16,422 nt of DNA, taken from contig CALXZQ010000014.1 of the NCBI GenBank assembly GCA_944393275.1, positions 1 to 16,422 on the forward strand, given 5' to 3'. The notes under the pieces were generated by a model. That model did not search any database and was not told where the DNA came from. It saw only the letters and a program-made list of their open reading frames with translations. Source of the stretch: an uncultured Clostridia bacterium. GTDB taxonomy: Bacteria > Bacillota > Clostridia > TANB77 > CAG-508. This document shows positions 5,866 through 13,247 of this stretch, one piece after another (the first letter of the stretch is position 1; the number at the start of each line of letters is the position of its first letter). The translations under genes and the position numbers were made by a program.

Positions 5866-7368
5866 TTATAAATTAAAAATTATCTCTATTCTATTTTCGG
5901 GATAAACTTCTATTCTATTTATGATTTCTTTTAAAAAATTATTGGACATATAATTTCCACTTTTAAATTTTTGCACAATTTCTCTTATTTTTTCTTCATC
6001 TAAATTACAAGTATCTTCTTGGTTTAATTGTTCAATTAAATTTTTATATTGTTCTAGTTTCTCTTTTGTTATCTCATATTTTTCCTTAAATTCTTCTACT
6101 GTCATATAGTTATCACATTTTTTTTTATATAAAATAATTTTTTTTCTTTCCAGTTTTTCTAACTCATTTTTATATTGTTTGACTTTTTTCATATTTGTAT
6201 TATTCACTTCATAGTAGCTAACTATTTTTTTTATTGCTTCCTCTGTTTCTATTATGCTTAATCTTTTAATAATTTCAATTCTCACTATTTCATTTAGATC
6301 TTTTTCTTTAATATGCATATCATTGTCGCATTTGTCTTTATATAATAAATTACAATTAAAACTTGCACTCCCATACAAGAATCTTTGTTTATTGGATGAT
6401 TTATGTAATTTATATTGAATTTTCCTTTTGCAATTTCCACAATATACTAAATCTCTAAGTAAATATTTATGTTTTACAACTTTTTCAGTTCTTTTATTTT
6501 TCTTTATTTCTTGTACTTTATTATATATTTCTTTAGCAATTATAGGTTCATGTGTATTTTCTTTTATTATTAGATTATCTTTTTTCTTATTTTTCATACA
6601 TCGTTTTGTTAAATAATTTGTTTCATATTTATTTAATATTGTATTTCCTATATAAAATGGATTCCTTAAAATATCATTTATTTGTTCTGCGTTCCATTTA
6701 ATAGCCATATTTTTCATCTTTAGATGACTACTAGGAGTCTCAACATTTATGTCGTTTAAGTATTTTGATATTTGACTAGCAGTCTTTCCATTTATGTACA
6801 TATTAAATATATTTTTTATAATAGTTTTAACTTCATCATCTACTACAACTTTATGCTTATCATTTTCTGCTTTTTTATATCCATAAGGAGCTGTATTTTC
6901 TACAAATTGTCCAGCTTTCTTCATTGACATTTTATTTGCTCTTATTTTTTTAGAAATATCTGTAATATAAAATTGGTTAGCAATTCCTCTAAGCATTATT
7001 GTATCATCTATTTTATATCTTTCTCCGCTATCTATAAATTCTGTTACAGAAATAAATCTTACATCATTATCTGGAAAAAATATCTCGGTATACCATCCAG
7101 TTTTATTTTTATTACGAGTTAATCTACTTATATCTTTTACAATTACCATATTTATTAAACCTCTTGATATATCTACCAGCATTTTATCTAGTCCAGGTCT
7201 AGAATCCAATATACCCGAATATCCATTATCTACATATTCTTTTATTACATTGTATCCATTTTTAATAGCATAATTTGTTGTTATCTCTCTTTGGATTTCT
7301 ATACTATTATTGTCTTCAGAATTCTGTTTGGATAATCGCAAATATATACCTGCTCTATATTCTTTCAT
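5866..7368 (-). CDS. Large serine recombinase (second of tandem pair)
   Basis: A 500-aa site-specific DNA recombinase, counted from ATG 7368. Residues about 4-145 form the resolvase-type catalytic domain: nucleophile S13 in YLRLS, the arginine motif DISRLTR (79-85), and NGYSG...SRPGLDKML. Residues about 160-285 are the DNA-binding Recombinase domain (APYGYKK, ILRNPFYIGN). A zinc ribbon follows with C310-x2-C313 and C339/C347, then a long Lys/Glu-rich coiled coil (about 390-455). This is the normal large serine integrase/transposase order. The frame is open to an ATG at 7395, but that lacks a ribosome site and would overlap the preceding gene. ATG 7368 has GAGGT about 5 bases upstream and lies 7 bases after the stop of the other recombinase, so the two are co-translated. 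It would cut and exchange DNA through a 5'-phosphoserine link. A terminator follows at 5644-5671. Confidence 0.92.
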   Translation of the reverse strand: MKEYRAGIYLRLSKQNSEDNNSIEIQREITTNYAIKNGYNVIKEYVDNGYSGILDSRPGLDKMLVDISRGLINMVIVKDISRLTRNKNKTGWYTEIFFPDNDVRFISVTEFIDSGERYKIDDTIMLRGIANQFYITDISKKIRANKMSMKKAGQFVENTAPYGYKKAENDKHKVVVDDEVKTIIKNIFNMYINGKTASQISKYLNDINVETPSSHLKMKNMAIKWNAEQINDILRNPFYIGNTILNKYETNYLTKRCMKNKKKDNLIIKENTHEPIIAKEIYNKVQEIKKNKRTEKVVKHKYLLRDLVYCGNCKRKIQYKLHKSSNKQRFLYGSASFNCNLLYKDKCDNDMHIKEKDLNEIVRIEIIKRLSIIETEEAIKKIVSYYEVNNTNMKKVKQYKNELEKLERKKIILYKKKCDNYMTVEEFKEKYEITKEKLEQYKNLIEQLNQEDTCNLDEEKIREIVQKFKSGNYMSNNFLKEIINRIEVYPENRIEIIFNL

Positions 7369-7375
7369 ATCAACC

Positions 7376-8998
7376 TCACATATTCCAAATATCATATCTA
7401 TAATTTATGTATATTTTATTCTCTTTATCAATTTGAATATCATAAATTAGCTCTGATATAATATTTTTATTTACAGGAAAAATATTTAAAATTTTATTTA
7501 TTAAATCATTCAATTCTGCTGTCTTTAATATATGTTTACTTTTTTCTTCTTGTGATATTATTTCTAATTCTTTTCTTATTTTATTTTTCTCGTTAGATTT
7601 TTCTTTATAAAACTTTTTATAATCTTCTCTATCTAATAAATTCTGTTTAAAATCTGAATATAATATTTTTATTTCTTTTTCTATTTTAATTAGCTCTTGC
7701 ATTAATCTTTTTTTTGTATTATTTTTTTCACTAATACAACTATTATTATATCTATATGTAATTAATTGTATTATTTTTTCTCTGTTTATTAATTTGGATA
7801 TAAAATCTTTAAAATTTATTTCAACTACTTTATTAAGTACATCTTCATCAAGCCCTTTACTACCTTTTATACAATTTTCTCCCTTATACCTTTTTAATCC
7901 ATTTAAACAGCATATCTTTTTTGATTTTAATTCATGTTGACTATTTCTTTTATACTCTACTTTTAGAGTCATTTTAGCTCCACATTCTTTACATTTCACA
8001 AGACCATTTAATATCCAATCATACTTTTTTCTTTTTATTGTTTTATTCATATTTTTAATCCTTTGAACCTTTTGAAAAACTTCTTCTGTAATTATTGGTT
8101 CATGTGTATTATATACTATTTGCCAATCTTCTGGATGTATATACTTTACTTTTTTAGATTTATAACTTAAATTTATTCTCTTTCCATACTCTGTATGGCC
8201 TAAATATACTTTGTTAGATAGTATTCTTCTTATGGTATCTTCTCTCCATTTATATCTTATTTCTCCATCATTTTGGTTGTTATTCGGACTAGAAATTTTT
8301 TCATAATTTAACTTTTTTGCTATTTCAGAAATTTGATTTCCTATGCTATATTCTTCATATATTCTCTTAACTATTCTTGCTTGAGGTTCATCTATAATCA
8401 ATTTATGCTTGTCTTGCGTTGATTTTTTATATCCAAATGGTGCAATAGCACCTAAAAACATACCTTTTTCTTTCCTTGCCCATATACTTGACTTTATTTT
8501 TCTTGAAATATCTTTACTATACCAATCATTTATAAGTGTTTTAAATTGTATCATATCATTATTTGAGTTTTTAATTCCAGTATCTACATTATCTAATACA
8601 GATATATACCTTATCTCTTTTTCTAGAAAATATATTTCTAAGAGATAATTAGCTTCAAAACTGTTTCTTGAAAGTCTTGATAGATCTTTTGTAATAATAC
8701 AATTTATATTTCCTTTTTCCGTATCTTGAATCATTCTTTGAAAGTCTGGTCTCTCTGTGTTAAGTCCTGTATATCCATCATCTATATAATAATCTACAAT
8801 AGAAAATTCTTTCCCTAATTCTTCAACTTTTCTTTCAATTATGTTCTTCTGACTTATAATACTATCACTTATATCTTTATCGCCATCTTCCTGTGAAAGT
8901 CTTAAATATGCTGCCACTTTGTATTTAGCTAATCCTAGTGACAATTCTTTAATTTTTTTATTAGTCTTGTATTGCTCGTTGCCCATTGCTTCAATCAC
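7376..8998 (-). CDS. Large serine recombinase (first of tandem pair)
   Basis: A 540-aa recombinase with the same plan as its neighbour but clearly divergent in sequence: catalytic S35 in YLRLS, the motif KDLSRLSR (104-111), a DNA-binding Recombinase domain at about 185-300 (APFGYKK, ILSNKVYLGHTEYGK), zinc-ribbon cysteines C336-x2-C339 and C363/C364 with C376, and a Lys/Glu-rich coiled coil (about 410-490). Start is GTG 8998: AAAGAGGTG (9007-9015) is 8 bases upstream, whereas the ATG at 8986 has no ribosome site. It precedes the second recombinase by 7 bases and follows a 48-aa small gene. Pairs of adjacent, non-identical large serine recombinases are common in clostridial elements and may act together. 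Confidence 0.92.
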   Translation of the reverse strand: MIEAMGNEQYKTNKKIKELSLGLAKYKVAAYLRLSQEDGDKDISDSIISQKNIIERKVEELGKEFSIVDYYIDDGYTGLNTERPDFQRMIQDTEKGNINCIITKDLSRLSRNSFEANYLLEIYFLEKEIRYISVLDNVDTGIKNSNNDMIQFKTLINDWYSKDISRKIKSSIWARKEKGMFLGAIAPFGYKKSTQDKHKLIIDEPQARIVKRIYEEYSIGNQISEIAKKLNYEKISSPNNNQNDGEIRYKWREDTIRRILSNKVYLGHTEYGKRINLSYKSKKVKYIHPEDWQIVYNTHEPIITEEVFQKVQRIKNMNKTIKRKKYDWILNGLVKCKECGAKMTLKVEYKRNSQHELKSKKICCLNGLKRYKGENCIKGSKGLDEDVLNKVVEINFKDFISKLINREKIIQLITYRYNNSCISEKNNTKKRLMQELIKIEKEIKILYSDFKQNLLDREDYKKFYKEKSNEKNKIRKELEIISQEEKSKHILKTAELNDLINKILNIFPVNKNIISELIYDIQIDKENKIYINYRYDIWNM

Positions 8999-9047
8999 TA
9001 CAATAACACCTCTTTCATTTCGGTGTATATATTAGATATATAAAATT

Positions 9048-9194
9048 TTAGTTTATTAGCGAAATTGCATATTTGCATATTACATCGTAAAGTTTATCTA
9101 CGTTTTGTACATTTTCTACACTTCTTGTTATTACCGTATATTTTTTATTATTTATTTCATATGTTGTTTCAATTTCTTTTCTATTTTCTATCAT
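9048..9194 (-). CDS. 48-aa small protein, possibly TnpW-like
   Basis: A 48-residue protein beginning MIENRKEIETTYEINNKKYT and ending KLYDVICKYAISLIN, lysine/glutamate-rich at the N-terminus. It has an excellent ribosome site AGGAGGTG (9203-9210), 8 bases before ATG, and lies 49 bases before the first recombinase start in the same orientation. The pattern T-Y-x-V/I ... S-x-E-x-V-x-x-x-D-K-L resembles small 'TnpW family' proteins found beside serine recombinases in clostridial transposons. That is a recollection from the pattern, so the family name is tentative. A role as an accessory or directionality factor would fit the position but is not shown. A TATAAT lies about 73 bases upstream. Confidence 0.6.
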   Translation of the reverse strand: MIENRKEIETTYEINNKKYTVITRSVENVQNVDKLYDVICKYAISLIN

Positions 9195-9266
9195 AATATC
9201 TACACCTCCTAATTATTCTCTTAAAAAGATATTAGTAAAATAATCAATTTATAACTTATTTTATTA

Positions 9267-9272
9267 ATTATA
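9267..9272 (-). promoter_or_regulatory. Possible -10 element of the recombinase operon
   Basis: A perfect TATAAT on the minus strand (9272-9267) lies between the surface-protein terminator and the small gene at 9194. No convincing -35 is found 16-18 bases upstream because the terminator stem occupies that place. It would give a leader of about 65 bases. Confidence 0.3.
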
Positions 9273-9275
9273 GCC

Positions 9276-9318
9276 AAAAAATAGACCTAATTGCTTTAAA
9301 CTCAAGCATTAGGTCTAT
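9276..9318 (-). terminator. Strong intrinsic terminator of the surface-protein gene
   Basis: On the minus strand ATAGACCTAA pairs with TTAGGTCTAT and the stem continues inward by five pairs (AAGCA/TGCTT) past one bulged base, 15 pairs in all with a 7-base loop. It ends in TATTTTTTGG. The hairpin starts 30 bases after the stop of the 1275-aa gene. Confidence 0.9.
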
Positions 9319-9347
9319 AAGATATTTTTTATTTAAGTTATATACAT

Positions 9348-12300
9348 CTATTTTTTAGAATCTTTATTTTTACTTAAATATACAATTTTATATGTTACTA
9401 TTGTTATTATTCCTGCTATTAATATAAATACAATAACATTATTTTTTCCGGTTTTAGGTAATTGTCCAGTTACAGTTGTATGGTCTGTTGCAATTGAATT
9501 TGGTTTATTATTCTGGCTAGGTTTCTCTTCTGTTTTTTGGTCTTCCACCTGTTCTGGTTCTTCATCAGGTCTTTGAGTTCCACCTTGCTCTGGCTCTTCA
9601 CCTGGATTTGGAGTTTCACCTTGTTCTGGTTCTTCACCTGGATTTGGAGTTTCACCCTGTTCTGGCTCTTCATCTGGATTTGGAGTTTCACCTTGCTCTG
9701 GTTCTTCATCTGGATTTGGAGTTTCTTCCTTAATCCAATTTACAGTAGCTGTTGCTGTTCCAATATTTCCTGCTTCATCCTTAAATTCAAAAGTAAAACT
9801 ACCATTTTTATCAAATATATATGTATCACTTCCAGAATTATTTGTTATTGTAACTTTTTCACTAAATCCTGAAATAGTTGCAGTTACATTCTGAGTAGTT
9901 TCTTCTTCTATATCATAAGAGACTGTTGCTGTAGGTACTATTTTATCAATCCAATTAACACTTGCTGTAGCTGAACCTTTGTTACCATACTTATCTTCAA
10001 ATTCAAAAGTAAATTCATCATTTTCTATAAATACATAAGTATTTTTTCCAGAGTTATTGGTTATTGTTATTTCTGTACTTGGATTTACTAATGTAGCTGT
10101 AACATTTAAATTTGTTAAATTATCTATGTCATATTCAACTTCTGCAGTTGGCTTTTTTATTTTACTTGTATCTTCATATAAGTTAATCATTGCAGCTGAA
10201 ATAAAATTTCGTCCATCACCATAGTTTTGTGTTGCAACTAACTTTACATATTGTGCTTTTACAGACTCTTCAAAAGTAACTGTTTTTGAAGCAGCGCTAT
10301 TTGCCCAGTTAGTTATTATAGCAACTTCTGTCCATTCTGTTCCATCCATACTTACAAGGACTTTACCATCTTTTAATCTTCCATTGTTTCCACTTTGTCT
10401 TGGTATATATTCTAATGCAGATAAATATACTGGTTCATCTAATTTTATTGCAATATATCTTTCTGAATCATTTCCATTCCAGTTACTATGCCATATTGTA
10501 TTAATATTACCATCTATCGCATTTTGTGCTTCAGCACTGTGTCCTGGTTCTTCACTAGATACCTGATAAACCGATAGTCTGTCAATAGAAATATACTTTT
10601 GTGTGTCTAACTGGTTATCTTCAGTAAAGTTGTATGTTGTTGTATTTGTATCTGCTAAGTGTACTCCTGTTGCTCCCATTCTAACTATTATGCTTTTGTT
10701 ACCAGTTAAATCTGGTTCTGCTATACTATATGAAGTCCATTTATCATCTTCATTATATTTCCATTCCATAGCATTTGTAGCACCAATTAATTTATTTTCT
10801 AAATCATTAGCATATAGATTTGATGGCAATCCTGATGATGTTTGAATATCTATTGTATAAACATTTTGCTCTGAATAATCTACACCCATTATATGAACTT
10901 TAATGTCTAATTCAGATGTAATGCTTTTTATTTGCTCTTCTGTTAATGGTAATATATGTTCTTCTGATAGAGTCCATGTTTTTCCTCCATCTAAACTATA
11001 GTCCCATGCAACATCTACACCATCAAAACGGTTAGAAAGAACTATACTTCCAGCATTTTCTCCATCAAATGAGAAATTTGCGATTGATGTATCTATATTT
11101 CCTAATAATGCATTTGCTACTTGTTTAACTGCATTTGCTTGAATAGAATCTGCATTTGTTGCTTCACTTGCATTTGTCAATGTTCTAGTTTCCAACAAAG
11201 AAAGTATTGTTTGATATTCTACTGATTCCATATGTGGTTTTATCAAGTTTAATAAATCATACATTGGCTGAGGATAATATGTATAAGTTGTGGCTATTTC
11301 TTGTGCTAACTTATAATAATCTTCTTCAGTTTTTGTAGAATCACTATTATATAAGTTTACTAAACCTAACCAAGCATCAAAATTTAATTCTTCTGCTTCA
11401 AGTGCTTTACGATATATTTCTTCTAACTTTTCACTATCACCGCTATAAACATTTGCTAGCATTAAAATTTTTTCAGCCTTTTCATACTTGTCATACTCAT
11501 TTTGAGCAGCTTGTGCTAAAAGGATATAACTTGCATTCCAGCCTTTTGTATAACTTCCATTACCCCAATCATTCATTGTTCTTACATTTAGATGTTCTGT
11601 CCTGCCTGATTGTCCCCAACCAGAGATGTCATTTCCAAGACTCCATATACCATTCCCATTAGCATCTTGTGTATAATATATGTATGCACAATGTCCAGGT
11701 TGGCTTACACAAGTATTTGGTAAACCTTTATATGCTCCCCATATACAACTTCCTGTTTTAGAAAGTCCTCCACAAACAGCACCTTCTTCAAAAACAATCC
11801 ATAGCTTTGGTTGTCCTTTTTTATAAGTAATATTAAATTTTGACAAATTATATTTTGCATCCCACTCATCATAATTTTCAGGATCATAATACTTATCTAA
11901 ATTATAGTTATAATTAAAAGTATAAGTTATATAGTCATATGGACCTGTTGCACCATTTTTTTCATTTCTAACATAGTCATTTAGCCATTTTATTTCTTCA
12001 TCATCGATAATTGTGTTCATTACCCAACGCATTTCTTCAACTGTAAGAGATTCAAACACTTTGTTTTCAATTAATTCTTGAGCTTGTCCTTCATGCAAGT
12101 GTAATTCTTTATAGATTTTATAACGAGTAATAGCATCAGAATGATTTACTCCGTCTATCCATAAATACACATTGCCTGATTCTGTTAATGATAAAGAAAG
12201 CATCATTCTTCGATATAAATCTCCAAAGGTTGTCCCATATTCTGTCTTATTTTCATTTGACAAATCGTCTTTATATGTAGTATATAAATCACTTAAAACT

Positions 12301-13175
12301 TTGATAGAATTATAATATGTTCCTTCTGGCTTTCCTCCAGTTAAATACAGACGTAAAGTTTCAACATCATTCATTAACCAATAGATCGTTTCTTTATAAT
12401 CATCACTATATCTTGCAAGAGCTTGTAATACTTCATAACCAACATTATTAACTAATTCTCTTTGTAATAATGTTAATTCATAATCAGCACTTATTTCTTC
12501 ACCATAATGGCTTTTGATGATTTCATCGTATTCAGAAACAGTTTTTATAAAGTCAAAATTTTCCAAATTTTCTTCATAATCTTCTTTAATTAATTTAGCA
12601 TTTGCAAAAACTGCTTCATCATACCAATTTGACCACCAATCTCCAGGATATTCTATATTCTCATCAGCAACTAATTTTAAATAATTAGCTTCTTTTATAT
12701 TTATTTTGATAAATTGTGCTTCACTCCATCCGAAAAAAACATCTGAATGATATTGCTCCTTCCAATCTTGTCCATCTTCAGATGTATAGATATAAAATTT
12801 TGCTCCACCATTAAAGTAATTACTCTGCTCACTTATATCTACTCCTATATATGATGTAAAATAATCATAATTATATTCTCTTAAGTCATACACTATTTCT
12901 GATGTAGCCCATGCACATATTCCTTTTATAAATGGTGTAGATACATTATTAACCTTTAAAGTTATTAAATTGTTGCTATCATTTTTATCTAAATGAATAG
13001 TATGTCCATTTGCAGCAAACGACTTATCTTTAATATAAGAAATATCAGATAAATACACATAATCAGAACTTTCAGTTGTCTGTGATGTTGCTCCATAAGT
13101 AATAGTCGTAACTGCCAAAATCATTATTATCATAATTCCTAATATATATAATACTTTTCTTATTACTTCAATCAT
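9348..13175 (-). CDS. LPXTG-anchored surface protein with NPCBM, Cys/His transglutaminase-like, discoidin and Ig-like domains
   Basis: A 1275-aa cell-wall protein. Order: signal peptide (1-29, cut near YGA-TSQ); NPCBM-like carbohydrate-binding domain (about 38-196: SSDYVYLSDI, KFYIYTSEDGQDWKE, YLKLVADE); helical region (200-400); a core with C468 (EEGAVCGGLSKTG), H495 (SQPGHCAYIY) and D516 (GNDISGW) that looks like a Cys-His-Asp transglutaminase-like fold; TPR-like helices (555-660); a beta region (700-780); F5/8 type C discoidin domain (about 860-1000: AIDGNINTIWHSNW, VLVSMDGTEWTEV, VKLVATQNYGDGR); two about 68-residue Ig-like repeats (1009-1076, 1081-1148); five 12-residue Pro/Glu repeats (1150-1209); LPKTG (1239-1243), a membrane helix and a basic tail for sortase anchoring. 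Likely binds or processes glycans or glycoproteins; the activity is inferred. Ribosome site: AGGAGG (13191-13196) is 15 bases from ATG, longer than usual, with AAAAGG immediately before ATG as an alternative. A promoter lies at 13215-13243. Confidence 0.88.
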   Translation of the reverse strand: MIEVIRKVLYILGIMIIMILAVTTITYGATSQTTESSDYVYLSDISYIKDKSFAANGHTIHLDKNDSNNLITLKVNNVSTPFIKGICAWATSEIVYDLREYNYDYFTSYIGVDISEQSNYFNGGAKFYIYTSEDGQDWKEQYHSDVFFGWSEAQFIKINIKEANYLKLVADENIEYPGDWWSNWYDEAVFANAKLIKEDYEENLENFDFIKTVSEYDEIIKSHYGEEISADYELTLLQRELVNNVGYEVLQALARYSDDYKETIYWLMNDVETLRLYLTGGKPEGTYYNSIKVLSDLYTTYKDDLSNENKTEYGTTFGDLYRRMMLSLSLTESGNVYLWIDGVNHSDAITRYKIYKELHLHEGQAQELIENKVFESLTVEEMRWVMNTIIDDEEIKWLNDYVRNEKNGATGPYDYITYTFNYNYNLDKYYDPENYDEWDAKYNLSKFNITYKKGQPKLWIVFEEGAVCGGLSKTGSCIWGAYKGLPNTCVSQPGHCAYIYYTQDANGNGIWSLGNDISGWGQSGRTEHLNVRTMNDWGNGSYTKGWNASYILLAQAAQNEYDKYEKAEKILMLANVYSGDSEKLEEIYRKALEAEELNFDAWLGLVNLYNSDSTKTEEDYYKLAQEIATTYTYYPQPMYDLLNLIKPHMESVEYQTILSLLETRTLTNASEATNADSIQANAVKQVANALLGNIDTSIANFSFDGENAGSIVLSNRFDGVDVAWDYSLDGGKTWTLSEEHILPLTEEQIKSITSELDIKVHIMGVDYSEQNVYTIDIQTSSGLPSNLYANDLENKLIGATNAMEWKYNEDDKWTSYSIAEPDLTGNKSIIVRMGATGVHLADTNTTTYNFTEDNQLDTQKYISIDRLSVYQVSSEEPGHSAEAQNAIDGNINTIWHSNWNGNDSERYIAIKLDEPVYLSALEYIPRQSGNNGRLKDGKVLVSMDGTEWTEVAIITNWANSAASKTVTFEESVKAQYVKLVATQNYGDGRNFISAAMINLYEDTSKIKKPTAEVEYDIDNLTNLNVTATLVNPSTEITITNNSGKNTYVFIENDEFTFEFEDKYGNKGSATASVNWIDKIVPTATVSYDIEEETTQNVTATISGFSEKVTITNNSGSDTYIFDKNGSFTFEFKDEAGNIGTATATVNWIKEETPNPDEEPEQGETPNPDEEPEQGETPNPGEEPEQGETPNPGEEPEQGGTQRPDEEPEQVEDQKTEEKPSQNNKPNSIATDHTTVTGQLPKTGKNNVIVFILIAGIITIVTYKIVYLSKNKDSKK
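9549..9728 (-). repeat. Five 36-bp tandem repeats in the cell-wall stalk
   Basis: Five in-frame 36-base units encode GETPNPDEEPEQ or close variants (residues 1150-1209; the first unit has E for G, the last is GGTQRPDEEPEQ). They make a Pro/Glu-rich extended spacer between the last Ig-like repeat and the LPKTG anchor. The near-identity of the DNA units makes other reading frames stay open on both strands here. Confidence 0.9.
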
Positions 13176-13214
13176 ACCTTTTACAGTATCCCTCCTATTT
13201 ACATACCATACTAT

Positions 13215-13243
13215 ATTTTATCATATTTTCATAAAAATCACAA
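13215..13243 (-). promoter_or_regulatory. Promoter of the surface-protein gene
   Basis: On the minus strand TTGTGA (13243-13238), 17 bases and TAAAAT (13220-13215) form a plausible sigma-A promoter right after the PBP stop codon at 13248. It would make the surface-protein gene independent of the PBP gene, which has no terminator of its own. Confidence 0.5.
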
Positions 13244-13247
13244 GATT

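Noticed and set aside
9006..9026. Hairpin hiding the ribosome site of the first recombinase
   Set aside because: Only five base pairs (ACACC/GGTGT) with an 11-base loop; too weak to claim translational control.
9470..9872. Open frames in other phases and on the other strand across the 36-bp repeats
   Set aside because: They exist only because the repeat unit length is a multiple of three; the translations are simple repeats (KLQIQ, FTWIWSF) without domains or ribosome sites.
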